Shown piece by piece: positions 1 through 8,879 of a DNA stretch of 13,323 bases; position 1 is the stretch's first letter; the number at the start of each line of letters is the position of its first letter. This DNA comes from an uncultured Prevotella sp. (GTDB taxonomy: Bacteria; Bacteroidota; Bacteroidia; Bacteroidales; Bacteroidaceae). The notes under the pieces are model-generated. The model did no database searches. It saw only the letters and a list, made by a program, of their open reading frames with translations, and was not told the DNA's origin. The stretch spans positions 1 to 13,323 of the forward strand of contig CAJLYG010000070.1 of NCBI GenBank assembly GCA_905210845.1. The letters run 5' to 3'. Both the position numbers and the translations under genes were made by a program.

Positions 1-761
1 ACATAGTCGAACTGGCTTTGTTCGGCTTTAGTCAGAGAAATTAAGGCTGCATGATAGTCCGGATAGACCTTCATTTGTGACAAGACATATCCCATTAGGC
101 GCAAACGGCTTTCTGAATAAGTATTGAACACCTTACGGTAAATCTCGTCCTTGTCAATACCTTTCGACAACAGTTCGCTGATGATGAAATAGATTTCCCG
201 ATTATTGGAATTATAGGTGAACCCGCCGGTATCCGTCATCATCCCACAGTAGATAGGGGTAGCGATCTTACGGGTGATATTGTCAAATTCATTCAGTTGC
301 CATAGGATCCTGAAGATAATCTCGGAGGTGCTGCTCATCTCGGGATGTGATATGGTCAGGACCGTATCCATCATCGGGTTTAAATGATGGTCGATCATCA
401 CCTTCTTTCCTGGAGCCTTCAGCAAGAGATCCTTCATGTCGTCGACACGGTCAGCGCCATTGAAATCCAGGCAGAAGACCAGATCAGCCCGTTGGAACTC
501 ATCCCCTACTGTATCCGGATGCTTATCGAAACGCACGATTCTCTCCACATTCGGCAACCAATGCAGGAAGTCAGGGAAGGCGTCAGGCACGATAACCATC
601 GCTTCTTTTCCCCGCATACGGAGGTATTCCGCCCATGCTAGACAAGAGCCTAAGGCATCTCCGTCCGGGGATTTATGACAACAGATGGCAATACGGCTTG
701 CCTCTGATATAAGGGATTGCAAGGAGGCATACTCCTCTTCTGTTAAGATGTCAATTTGCAT
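1..761 (-). CDS. nrnA: DHH-family oligoribonuclease / pAp phosphatase, NrnA type (3' end outside window)
   Basis: This is a cytoplasmic phosphoesterase of the DHH/DHHA1 family. Known NrnA proteins degrade short oligoribonucleotides (nanoRNA) and dephosphorylate 3'-phosphoadenosine 5'-phosphate. I translated the minus strand by hand and see 253 codons open to the window edge. The metal-binding motifs are in order: HKSPDGDALGS (residues 29-39, D33 and D35), LDFNGADR (D99), the signature IDHHLNP (D124, H125, H126) and MTDTGGF (D177). The C-terminal DHHA1 substrate-binding domain is cut off. The start is forced: upstream codons ACT, ACC, GCA, TTT, ACC, AGT lead straight to an in-frame TGA at 780-782, with no other start codon. 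It lies downstream of a terminator and has its own promoter only about 5 bases from the ATG. The family is certain; the exact substrate preference is inferred. Confidence 0.93.
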   Translation of the reverse strand, partial: MQIDILTEEEYASLQSLISEASRIAICCHKSPDGDALGSCLAWAEYLRMRGKEAMVIVPDAFPDFLHWLPNVERIVRFDKHPDTVGDEFQRADLVFCLDFNGADRVDDMKDLLLKAPGKKVMIDHHLNPMMDTVLTISHPEMSSTSEIIFRILWQLNEFDNITRKIATPIYCGMMTDTGGFTYNSNNREIYFIISELLSKGIDKDEIYRKVFNTYSESRLRLMGYVLSQMKVYPDYHAALISLTKAEQSQFDY

Positions 762-769
762 AGTGGTTG

Positions 770-801
770 CAAAGGTACTTCATTTCGTCCGATTACACAA
801 A
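770..801 (-). promoter_or_regulatory. Bacteroidota-type promoter for nrnA
   Basis: On the minus strand TTTG (798-801) is followed by a 20-base spacer and TACCTTTG (770-777). This matches the Bacteroidota consensus TTTG-N19-21-TAnnTTTG exactly. The predicted transcription start is near 766, leaving only about 5 bases before the ATG at 761. The -33 element is built from the T-tract of the preceding terminator. Confidence 0.8.
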
Positions 802-825
802 AAAAGGCGCACGAAAAAGTGCGCC
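799..825 (-). terminator. Intrinsic terminator after the nucleotidyltransferase gene
   Basis: Stem GGCGCAC (806-812) pairs perfectly with GTGCGCC (819-825) around a 6-base loop. Read on the minus strand it is followed by seven T (799-805). It sits 36 bases after the stop codon of the nucleotidyltransferase gene and separates it from nrnA. Confidence 0.9.
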
Positions 826-860
826 CTATTCTCTATTGATCAAATAGCCTTGAGTATGCC

Positions 861-1802
861 TTAGAACAACTTGGCAGGGTAAACGCCCTCATCCACCAAG
901 TGCTGGATCTTGTCAACGACACTCTGGCGGTCGGCAGCATAGGTAACGCCGAACCACTTACTGGTTGTATCCAACACCTTGACACTGGATGTCTTATCGT
1001 TGATGAGCTTGTTCACCATCAGGGGAATAAAATACTCAGCCTTCAGGTTGGTGATGTTCTTAGGATCAGAAAGGAACTCCTTGAAATATTCCTCGCTATG
1101 AACGAAATAATCAGGCGTAAAGCCCCACATGTTCATAGAAACCGGAGTATTGTCAGCCACGGCATTCCAGTTCCCATTCTCGTCCTTATAGCGCACCGGC
1201 TCATTGGCTGCGCCCGCATGAGAGCCATCTGCCTCACAGCGTACGATCTCCGTACGTTCCACAACGGTAGTCAAGAGATCATTCTCATCTTTTGAGCAGA
1301 TACCGCGAGCCACCGTACCATTCTCACTTAAGGTGTTGCCGATGCGGAAGCCCACCATTGCATACTGGTCTGTGCTGCCCTCTGGGAGGTCGGCGAGGAA
1401 CTTGCCAATCACCATGAAGGCATCCCGGTTATAGAAATCATCACAGTTGATGACACAGAACGGCTCGTGGATGACATTCTTAGCCATCAATACGGCATGG
1501 TTCGTGCCCCAAGGCTTTACCCTGCCTTCTGGGACCGTGAAGCCTTCAGGCAGGTCATCCAAAGCCTGGAAGCAAAGTTCTGCAGGGATATGACCCTCAT
1601 ATTTAGACAAGATCTTCTCTCGGAAATCCTGCTCGAAATCCTTGCGGATCACGAAGACGATCTTCCCGAAGCCAGCTTTGATAGCATCGTATATGGAATA
1701 ATCCATAATCGTCTCACCATTTGGGCCCAGGCCGTCCAATTGTTTCAAGCCCCCGTAGCGGCTACCCATGCCCGCTGCAAGAAGTAATAATGTAGGTTTC
1801 AT
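861..1802 (-). CDS. Sugar-phosphate-type nucleotidyltransferase
   Basis: This is a 313-residue cytoplasmic protein of the nucleotidyltransferase superfamily (NTP_transferase, GT-A-like Rossmann fold), whose members join an NTP to a sugar phosphate or similar phosphate and release pyrophosphate. Residues 5-21 carry the nucleotide-binding loop LLLLAAGMGSRYGGLKQ. PWGTNHAVL (97-105) resembles the substrate loop, and VINCDDFY (117-124) supplies the metal-binding acidic pair D121/D122. The remaining part is a mixed alpha/beta region with no extra domain such as a hexapeptide acyltransferase repeat. The substrate cannot be told from sequence; LicC-, MurU- or RmlA-like roles all remain possible. The gene is monocistronic: a promoter lies about 40 bases upstream and an intrinsic terminator follows. 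The start has no Shine-Dalgarno, as is usual for this phylum. Confidence 0.85.
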   Translation of the reverse strand: MKPTLLLLAAGMGSRYGGLKQLDGLGPNGETIMDYSIYDAIKAGFGKIVFVIRKDFEQDFREKILSKYEGHIPAELCFQALDDLPEGFTVPEGRVKPWGTNHAVLMAKNVIHEPFCVINCDDFYNRDAFMVIGKFLADLPEGSTDQYAMVGFRIGNTLSENGTVARGICSKDENDLLTTVVERTEIVRCEADGSHAGAANEPVRYKDENGNWNAVADNTPVSMNMWGFTPDYFVHSEEYFKEFLSDPKNITNLKAEYFIPLMVNKLINDKTSSVKVLDTTSKWFGVTYAADRQSVVDKIQHLVDEGVYPAKLF

Positions 1803-1839
1803 AACAATTTATTTTTAATTGATTAGCAATTCATACCTG

Positions 1840-1847
1840 CAAAGGTA
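1840..1847 (-). promoter_or_regulatory. Promoter -7 element for the nucleotidyltransferase gene
   Basis: The minus strand reads TACCTTTG, a perfect TAnnTTTG element, predicting a start near 1836 and a leader of about 34 bases. No TTTG occurs at the proper 19-21 base spacing; the nearest (1862-1865) is only 14 bases away, so the -33 part is weak or absent. Confidence 0.6.
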
Positions 1848-1870
1848 ACCCTTTTTCATGACAAATAGCC

Positions 1871-1899
1871 CGTTCCCATCAATAAATTCGCAGGGAACG
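1871..1899. terminator. Hairpin between tamL and the nucleotidyltransferase gene, possible weak terminator
   Basis: CGTTCCC (1871-1877) and GGGAACG (1893-1899) form a 7-bp stem with a 15-base loop, 24 bases past the tamL stop codon. On the minus strand no T-tract follows, so it is not a classic intrinsic terminator for tamL. It could act as a 3' end stabiliser or a Rho-assisted stop. Confidence 0.4.
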
Positions 1900-1922
1900 T
1901 GCGTATTTTAATTGTTTTTTAA

Positions 1923-4226
1923 TCAGAAAGGATATCCGATGGCAAGATGGATGCTTTGCCCATCCTTAAATTTAGCAATATTATAAAACCCGCTCTTGTA
2001 AGGAACATGCAAGCCAATGCCCCAGTCCAGTCGGATCACGAAATAGTCGAGGTCATACCGGATCCCCACGCCTGTACCTAATGCCATCTCTTTCAGGAGA
2101 TTTTTCATCTCAAGCTTAGAGCCTTCCCGGTAGTTATCATCATGGATGGCCCAAATATTCCCGGCATCCAAGAAGACGGCTCCATACAGATTGCCAAAAA
2201 GCCGAGGGCGATATTCCAGATTGCCAACGATCTTGATGTCACCTGTCTGATCCAAATAGGACATGCCCTTGGAATCCGTATGGTAACTGCCTGGTCCCAA
2301 ACTCCTCACCGTAAAAGCACGGATGCTATTGGCACCACCCACATAGAACTGCTCGCTATATGGGGCGGCAAGGGAATTGCCATAAGACCAGATCACCCCA
2401 CCGGCAGCATGCGCCACAAAGGAACTGTGCTCTCCAATTGCCCATGACTTGGAAAAGTCGGTCTCCAACTTAACAAATTGCGCATAAGGATTCTTGAACA
2501 TCTTCTTCCCCGACTGCCCCCACTTCTTCCCCGCAGCCATATATCCCAAGGAGAGGAGATTGGAAGCTTCGCTAATGACGAAGTTCCAATAGATAGGATT
2601 CTTGTATGTCGTCGGACTGGTATAGGTATAACTATACCGCATCTTGGGCACGAATTGGTCTTCCATGGCACGGAGCAAGTATGGATTCTCAGACATGATG
2701 ACCTGAAAGGTATCCGTCGTATGCTTCATATACTCATAAGACAAGACCAAAGGACTCAGCTCATGGACGCTGTTTGCTGACGACTGGAAGCGATACGTGA
2801 ATTCCCCTGAAACGACATGGCGCTTGAAATACTTCCTTCTGTTCAGGACATCGGAAGAAACTTTCAATATCGTAGAGGGCGTTGCGTACCAGGGATGCCG
2901 GTCCTTAAAGGGGAGAAGCAACCGGGGAAGTTCCAAGGAAGCACTGGCACCATACTCATAAGAATGGATCTTCGAACCGTCATTATCATCCCCATGGCTG
3001 GTCTGCCACTCATACATCCCGTTTAATTTGATATCCAACTTCTCTCCCCCACGGAAAGCATTCCTCTTGGTAAGGCCGACAACGACCTCAGGCCCTAAAC
3101 TTCCGCTGGTCTTGCCCTTCATATTGGTTTCAACATAAAAATCATAGGGTTTATCAAAGGTGCAGTTTAACGCCAAATCCAAGGTGTCACCATCCTTTGT
3201 GCTGTCCTTCGGAGCATATTTAAAGTCTACCATCGTGAACAATCCCATACTTGACAACTTGTCGGCAGACTGGAGATAATCCTGGTAACGATACGGACTA
3301 CCCGGACGGACTTGGACATTTTTCAGGATTACATGCGGGCGGATCGGCGGACGTTTCCCATTGAAATAGACTGTTACCCCACCCCTCGTGATAGAATCGC
3401 GAAGAGGTTCCATGAACTTCTTCCTCAATTGAAGTTTCACTTTTCCTATATACCACTTATGCTGCGCATTCTCGGGAATGCCATCAGCCATTTGAAAATG
3501 CAGCAGGACCTTGCCGGGCACAGTAACTGTATCTGCGAAATAAGAAGCATATCCACTCTGGTAATAATAATAGCCATGATTGCGGAACAGGTTGGTCAGC
3601 CGGGTCCTTTCCGCCTCCAAGGCGTTGACATCAAAGGGATCCCCATTCTTGATCTTAGCACTCAGCCGAGTAGCCTGTATCAAGCTGTCTGCGCTTTCTG
3701 GGAAGTTAATATAAGCCAAGGAATCTATCTGGAAGAGGTGCCCCATGTCAACAGTATATCCAATCTTCGCCTTCTTAGGGTTCCGCTGCTTGATTTCTTG
3801 GTAAGAAACCTTCCCCCGGAAATATCCATGCGCGATCAAGACCTGTTGGGCGACAGAAGCTCTCAGCTCCGGGTTCACCCAACTCATCAGCACAGGCTTC
3901 TTTCCAAAACTCTTTGCCATCCATTTACCCAATCCGCCCTTAGAATCAGAAAAGGCATTGTAGATCCAAAGTGCATATGGAAATGGCGTACGATAATAGC
4001 TACTGCCAAAAAGGGCACCATTCGGGGCAGCCGCCAGGGCAGCCTCGATCTCCTCTTGGGTAGCCAAGGAATGCTCATTGCGTTCATAATTCTCATACTT
4101 GATCTTTTCCATGCCAATGTACAGGCGATCCCCTTCCGGTACCTTGCTCGTGGAAGAGCATGCACACAGCAGGATGATCACTAGGACAGACACCGAATAG
4201 GAACAGAACTTATTTCTTATCTTCAT
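1923..4226 (-). CDS. tamL: TamL: Omp85-family outer-membrane lipoprotein partner of TamB
   Basis: This is a 767-residue BamA/TamA-type barrel protein that begins as a lipoprotein. The hydrophobic signal (about residues 9-22) ends in the lipobox LCAC with the lipidated cysteine at C23. Residues about 25-330 form the periplasmic POTRA-like part, and about 370-767 the beta-barrel, which ends in aromatic F767 as outer-membrane barrels do. The Omp85 loop-6 motif is visible as GGANSIRAFTVRSLGPG around R636, an IRAF version of VRGF/Y. In Bacteroidota the lipid-anchored TamA homologue is called TamL and works with TamB in outer-membrane biogenesis. Here the start codon lies inside the end of tamB (17-base overlap), so the two are co-transcribed and probably translationally coupled. 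No acidic cluster follows C23, so the lipid anchor most likely stays on the periplasmic side. The substrate is unknown. Confidence 0.88.
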   Translation of the reverse strand: MKIRNKFCSYSVSVLVIILLCACSSTSKVPEGDRLYIGMEKIKYENYERNEHSLATQEEIEAALAAAPNGALFGSSYYRTPFPYALWIYNAFSDSKGGLGKWMAKSFGKKPVLMSWVNPELRASVAQQVLIAHGYFRGKVSYQEIKQRNPKKAKIGYTVDMGHLFQIDSLAYINFPESADSLIQATRLSAKIKNGDPFDVNALEAERTRLTNLFRNHGYYYYQSGYASYFADTVTVPGKVLLHFQMADGIPENAQHKWYIGKVKLQLRKKFMEPLRDSITRGGVTVYFNGKRPPIRPHVILKNVQVRPGSPYRYQDYLQSADKLSSMGLFTMVDFKYAPKDSTKDGDTLDLALNCTFDKPYDFYVETNMKGKTSGSLGPEVVVGLTKRNAFRGGEKLDIKLNGMYEWQTSHGDDNDGSKIHSYEYGASASLELPRLLLPFKDRHPWYATPSTILKVSSDVLNRRKYFKRHVVSGEFTYRFQSSANSVHELSPLVLSYEYMKHTTDTFQVIMSENPYLLRAMEDQFVPKMRYSYTYTSPTTYKNPIYWNFVISEASNLLSLGYMAAGKKWGQSGKKMFKNPYAQFVKLETDFSKSWAIGEHSSFVAHAAGGVIWSYGNSLAAPYSEQFYVGGANSIRAFTVRSLGPGSYHTDSKGMSYLDQTGDIKIVGNLEYRPRLFGNLYGAVFLDAGNIWAIHDDNYREGSKLEMKNLLKEMALGTGVGIRYDLDYFVIRLDWGIGLHVPYKSGFYNIAKFKDGQSIHLAIGYPF

Positions 4227-7200
4227 GATTCGTTATTTTAATAGAATCACCCATGGCTGGCGAGGACTGTTTTTGCGAGTCGCTTCCAAACCTAAACAAA
4301 TCCTTAAAATGCTGTAGCTTGCGCCTCCACATGAAACCAGCGCCAAACTCGCTCACGTATCCCTCAAGCCAGTCATAGCTGTCACGTTCATAGAATAGCT
4401 TGAGATATTTGTTGGATGCCTGGCTCATGCGGTACTCAAAGGTGACATTATCGAAGAAGGACTGATCCTGGGACGAGACATCATTGCCTGTTGACACCTT
4501 TCCTCCCACGACAATGCGTAACCTATTATTCCAAAAGCGCTTGGCAAACTTAAAGGAATAATCAGTATGCATGATGCCGTTCACATCCGTTGTATTGTCC
4601 AACCCAAAGCTGACATCCAAGGTTTTCAAGGCATTCCCAGAGATATTATTGATCTGGCTCTGCAAGAACGAGCTCAAAGCACTGTTCAACGTAAACCCGC
4701 TGGTATTGCCATCTGCCAAATACATTCCGGTGGTCAGCATGGTGACGGCAAGCTTTCCACGATCTTCTACCGACATGGTTTGCAGTTCGTTATGCAAAGA
4801 CAAATCCTCAGGAGCATCGATAATAAACTGTAACCCCATATCTTTCAGGGTCTTCGTGATCACCACGCCACAATCGAAAGTCACGGATCGACTTGCCCCG
4901 CCGTCACCTGACACAGGTGCCTTTGTCCTTTCTGTTGCCGTAATATTCAGCTTAGGATTGTAAGGATCTCCCGTAAATTCAATATAGCTGCCATCCTGGA
5001 TTGTAAATGTCTTCAAAGGAATAACAGGAAGGGAATACTTCATCTCGCCATTGCTTAAAGTATACTTACCTGTCAGACGAAGCTCATCAATCGTATTATA
5101 CTGTAATCTCAAGCTCCCGCCCCCGATCAAATCCACGTAATTAGACTTATCGCTGTTCAAGGAACAAAAGATGTGGGCACTCTCGTCAATGCCAATTTGC
5201 ATGTCCATGTCAAGCCCATCCAACTCCGGCCGCTTCACGACTTCTGCCGTAGAATCACTAAAGCTAGTGAACTCTACCAATCCATCCAGTCGGTTATCCG
5301 TAGACAAAGGAGAGTCTCGGAGCACATAGGTCATGTCGGTTGCCCCCAAGACATCTATTTTTCCTCTCATCTTCAAGGCGGAAACAGGACCTTGCATGAT
5401 ACCGAAATAATCGACATACGCCTTCCCATACGCCTCAGAGCGTAAGTTCTCCTTAGAATCTATCAACTCATAATTCTTCGCCCTCATCTTGACATCCAAA
5501 TACATGTTATCCAAATGAGAGAAATCCAAATAGCCATAAATATCCAAAGGGCTGTCATTATGAGCATACATGGAAAAGTTCTCAAAGAGAAGATGGCTCC
5601 CTACAATACGGACAGGGTCATTGTCAAAACGCAGTTCTACGCCATAGGGCAAACTAAAGAGGTAAGCAGAATCCAAGTAAACCTCTCCATCTACCTGAGG
5701 AGTTGACAAAGGTCCCTTGACGGTTAGATTTCCTTCCCCGTATCCCTTCAATCCAATGATCTGCTTGGGAATCAAGCCATTGATCAACGACAAAGGAGTG
5801 CGGTCCATGCCGAGCGTCGCATCAAGGTAGCCCCCGCCAGACGATTGATAAGTACCCTTGAGCGTTGCCACTTCCACGCCACTACTCGTCAACATCCCAT
5901 CTACATAATGGGAGCCGTCTGCTTTCGGCATATAGACAAACTCCGTTCCAATATCTCCCATAGGACAGTGCTCGTAAACCATGTTATCCACGGACAAGTC
6001 TGATGATATTGAGGTTTGTTCTTGGGTCTGGATCAGGTGGAAGTCACCGTTCATGATGCCAGATATCTGTGGGGTATACGGAAGCACACTCATCACTTTC
6101 TCCAGGTCAAACTGATTCAGTGTGAAGGTAATATCCTGCATGGCTTCCTTATTACTGTCATTCGTGTAAACCATCACTCCGGTACCATCATTCGCTTTTA
6201 ACTTGATCTGGGCAGATACCCGTTTGTCATCCTCTAAGAAAACATAATTATCATCATTGACATGGAACGTTTTATAGCCTAAGACTGGGTCATCCCCCAC
6301 GAATTTAAAGCGAAGTCCATTAGGCTCTAAATTGCCTGCGATGCCCAGGCCTATTCCCAATTTATCCTTTCCATCATAGATTTTAGTGGAAAGGTTAACG
6401 CCATTTGAAGATATGCCCCCATCAAACAAGGCATTAAAGGTATACTGAGGATTATCTTGATTGTTTCGGATTTGCCCGCTATACGTCATCTGGGTCTTAT
6501 CCGAACGTAGATTCATCCTTACCGTATCCAACAAGACGCTATCCACGACAAGTGAAGTGATCTCCATTTTCCCATTCAAGCCATTGAGTGGAGATGACGT
6601 CATGTTCATATAGACATCATGAGCCTCTATTCCAAAATTCTTATGCAATAGATCCATGAAGAAATTATCCTTGCCACTGGTCAGATAGATATGCGCCAAC
6701 GGTAATCGCTTTCGTAGCTGCATCTGGTCAATGGTCCGGTCGTTGATTTGCGCCTTGATTGCAGAGAACAACCTGTTGCCGGTCCGCAGCAATTGCTTAT
6801 AACCACCCTTTGCATCCATATTCAAGTGGAAATCCCCACAGTTAGCAATAGCGTGCGTTGTATCGCGACTGGTAATAACGTCTAAATCAATATCTTCCGG
6901 TCGATACAATTTCTCTTTATTTTGAATGACCATATCGCCCACATTGCCATTGACCTGAAAATAGTCGCGCAGGTCACTCGTGATATCCAATTTTCCACAT
7001 CCTGAAGCAATCATAGGCTGATCGGTGATCCGGAGGTGATATAAGTCTGCCTTACTTAAATCGCAAGACACTGTAGCCTGTAGCTTTCTCTTGCCTGTCA
7101 GGGCATCTAGGGTCATCACACCCTTCAGGAGGGAATTATGGCTATCGATGAAAGCATGTACAACGCCACGACGGACGGAAGCTTCTGCTTTGATGTTACT

Positions 7201-8847
7201 TAGGTCGTATCCATGATAATGGAACATCCCGATTTTGGCTTTTGCACGGAGATAGGTACTTGGAGCCAAGAAATCTGTACCGACACCCTTTGCGTCAATA
7301 TACCCTGTAAAAGGATTCAACCCTTTTCGTGGGAGGAAGTGTTGCAACTGGAGATGGTTCGCTGATAACTTGGCGGTATATGCCATTCGTTTAGAATCAA
7401 GCGACGCTAATCCACGAATACTACCGCCCCCCTCTTGAGCCACAAACTTAGCCCCATAGATAGGCCCGTCCATATCAAAAATGCCTTTAAGATTAATTCC
7501 TGAAGGAATCCGAACGGTCCTTGGCAAGTCTTTGCTTAAGAATGAAGTAACAAAATCCAAATTGTAAGTTTGCGCGCCAACGTCCACATGGGCACGAAGA
7601 TGCCTAAGATCAGAAAGATTCTCTACAAACCCGTTCACTTTTAGCCTGAATGCCGTTGGCAAAGAAACGGAAAGACCAGTGAGGTGGACCTTATTCATGT
7701 TTCCTTTTACGACCCCATCTACCTTTAATGGATAATTGGGATACTTCTTTATGAAAAGAGGCGGCAACCCACCCAAGAACCTCAGCAGATCTTGCTTGCC
7801 AAAAGACCCATGGACAACGGCTTTCAAATGACCTGGATTCCGGTCGGCAAAAGTATTCAGGTCAAAATCCACCTGCGCTGACAAATTGGACTCTGGAGTC
7901 CGAACGCTGAGTGCCGGCAATATCAACTTTGTTGAATCCAAGGAAACCGGACCTGTCAAATTCGAGACTTCAATACCCGACTTTTCTACAAACCCACAAG
8001 TTCTTAACTTGAATGATAGCTTGGGCTTGCAATAATAGAAAGAATCGACCCCTAAGATAATCCTGCTCAAGGCGATATGATTCAAGTCCAATCCCTTTGA
8101 ATGAGTCTTGAAATGATTGTCATAAGCCAGCTGTCCATGATGCCAGTCAACCCTTTTTACACTGTAGATACCTTTGAATAGATCAAAGAATCCATGCTCA
8201 GCCGCAAACTGATCCAAATAGGCATAGACTTGAAGCGTATCTCCCGGCATGTGAACCGTTACCCCCGTATTCTTGAGGTTCAATCCATCGACATAAATTT
8301 TCCAGAAATTTTCTTTCTTAGATGTATCTGGAGGGACCGTGTCACTTAACTGAATATCTAACCGTGCGTCAGCAAGATGACTCTTGTTCACTCTTAGGAT
8401 CTCTTTCCCTAAGTCGATTCCATGGCTTTGGACCTGGAGAGCGCCTACAAAACCTTTAATCCGTGCTTGATGGATAAAATGAGTCGTGTTTACTTTCATG
8501 TCCTTAAATGAAAGTTCGTCCACTTCAACATTTTTTTTGAACAAAGGTAATAATTGCACATTTGCCACCAACTGACGTATATTGGCAACCGTATCTTTCA
8601 CTTGTGGCAAGGAGTCATTCTGTTGGATAACCCGGACATTTTCCATTCCCAAGTCAAGAGGGAATACCAAATGTACATGCCCAATGGATATTTCCATGCC
8701 TGTTTTCTCTGATGCATACGCAGTGACTTGCTTTATTGCCCAATTCTGAAAAGGAGGGAAATAAAGCAATAAAGCACATACAGCGAAAAGTAGAACAGGC
8801 GTTAATAAAACTATACCACCCCACTTAACAAGCTTTTTCATACGCAT
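4210..8847 (-). CDS. tamB: TamB-like translocation/assembly module protein
   Basis: This giant 1545-residue AsmA/TamB-family protein has an inner-membrane anchor near the N terminus (hydrophobic about residues 10-31, ending LLLYFPPF). It continues into a very long, repetitive beta-rich stretch typical of the lipid-conducting groove that spans the periplasm. The C-terminal TamB (DUF490) domain occupies roughly the last 400 residues; recognisable parts are DRGKLAVTMLTTGMYLADG near 1355 and DVSFGLDN just after it. Known TamB/AsmA-like proteins help carry phospholipid to the outer membrane and support assembly of some outer-membrane proteins. The downstream, overlapping gene encodes its barrel partner TamL. 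Two ATG codons compete for the start (8847 and 8841); neither has a Shine-Dalgarno. The second gives a cleaner MKKLVKWG start. The leader contains two inverted repeats that may control expression. Confidence 0.9.
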   Translation of the reverse strand: MRMKKLVKWGGIVLLTPVLLFAVCALLLYFPPFQNWAIKQVTAYASEKTGMEISIGHVHLVFPLDLGMENVRVIQQNDSLPQVKDTVANIRQLVANVQLLPLFKKNVEVDELSFKDMKVNTTHFIHQARIKGFVGALQVQSHGIDLGKEILRVNKSHLADARLDIQLSDTVPPDTSKKENFWKIYVDGLNLKNTGVTVHMPGDTLQVYAYLDQFAAEHGFFDLFKGIYSVKRVDWHHGQLAYDNHFKTHSKGLDLNHIALSRIILGVDSFYYCKPKLSFKLRTCGFVEKSGIEVSNLTGPVSLDSTKLILPALSVRTPESNLSAQVDFDLNTFADRNPGHLKAVVHGSFGKQDLLRFLGGLPPLFIKKYPNYPLKVDGVVKGNMNKVHLTGLSVSLPTAFRLKVNGFVENLSDLRHLRAHVDVGAQTYNLDFVTSFLSKDLPRTVRIPSGINLKGIFDMDGPIYGAKFVAQEGGGSIRGLASLDSKRMAYTAKLSANHLQLQHFLPRKGLNPFTGYIDAKGVGTDFLAPSTYLRAKAKIGMFHYHGYDLSNIKAEASVRRGVVHAFIDSHNSLLKGVMTLDALTGKRKLQATVSCDLSKADLYHLRITDQPMIASGCGKLDITSDLRDYFQVNGNVGDMVIQNKEKLYRPEDIDLDVITSRDTTHAIANCGDFHLNMDAKGGYKQLLRTGNRLFSAIKAQINDRTIDQMQLRKRLPLAHIYLTSGKDNFFMDLLHKNFGIEAHDVYMNMTSSPLNGLNGKMEITSLVVDSVLLDTVRMNLRSDKTQMTYSGQIRNNQDNPQYTFNALFDGGISSNGVNLSTKIYDGKDKLGIGLGIAGNLEPNGLRFKFVGDDPVLGYKTFHVNDDNYVFLEDDKRVSAQIKLKANDGTGVMVYTNDSNKEAMQDITFTLNQFDLEKVMSVLPYTPQISGIMNGDFHLIQTQEQTSISSDLSVDNMVYEHCPMGDIGTEFVYMPKADGSHYVDGMLTSSGVEVATLKGTYQSSGGGYLDATLGMDRTPLSLINGLIPKQIIGLKGYGEGNLTVKGPLSTPQVDGEVYLDSAYLFSLPYGVELRFDNDPVRIVGSHLLFENFSMYAHNDSPLDIYGYLDFSHLDNMYLDVKMRAKNYELIDSKENLRSEAYGKAYVDYFGIMQGPVSALKMRGKIDVLGATDMTYVLRDSPLSTDNRLDGLVEFTSFSDSTAEVVKRPELDGLDMDMQIGIDESAHIFCSLNSDKSNYVDLIGGGSLRLQYNTIDELRLTGKYTLSNGEMKYSLPVIPLKTFTIQDGSYIEFTGDPYNPKLNITATERTKAPVSGDGGASRSVTFDCGVVITKTLKDMGLQFIIDAPEDLSLHNELQTMSVEDRGKLAVTMLTTGMYLADGNTSGFTLNSALSSFLQSQINNISGNALKTLDVSFGLDNTTDVNGIMHTDYSFKFAKRFWNNRLRIVVGGKVSTGNDVSSQDQSFFDNVTFEYRMSQASNKYLKLFYERDSYDWLEGYVSEFGAGFMWRRKLQHFKDLFRFGSDSQKQSSPAMGDSIKITNHEDKK

Positions 8848-8857
8848 CCAAAGGGTT

Positions 8858-8876
8858 CAACCACGTGTTCTGGTTG
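8858..8876 (-). promoter_or_regulatory. Stem-loop just upstream of the tamB start
   Basis: CAACCA (8858-8863) and TGGTTG (8871-8876) form a 6-bp stem with a 7-base loop, ending 10 bases before the ATG at 8847. In the mRNA it would sit where the ribosome loads, so it could limit translation. No known riboswitch or leader family is recognised. Confidence 0.35.
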
Positions 8877-8879
8877 TAT

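Noticed and set aside
384..678. Two overlapping plus-strand frames opposite nrnA
   Set aside because: The minus strand carries the complete DHH motif series here; the plus frames are shadows without motifs.
900..1787. Plus-strand frames opposite the nucleotidyltransferase gene
   Set aside because: They mirror a gene with clear nucleotide-binding and metal-binding motifs on the minus strand.
3312..4184. A 290-codon plus-strand frame
   Set aside because: It is entirely antisense to the lipoprotein and POTRA part of tamL, shows no domain motif, and lacks a promoter.
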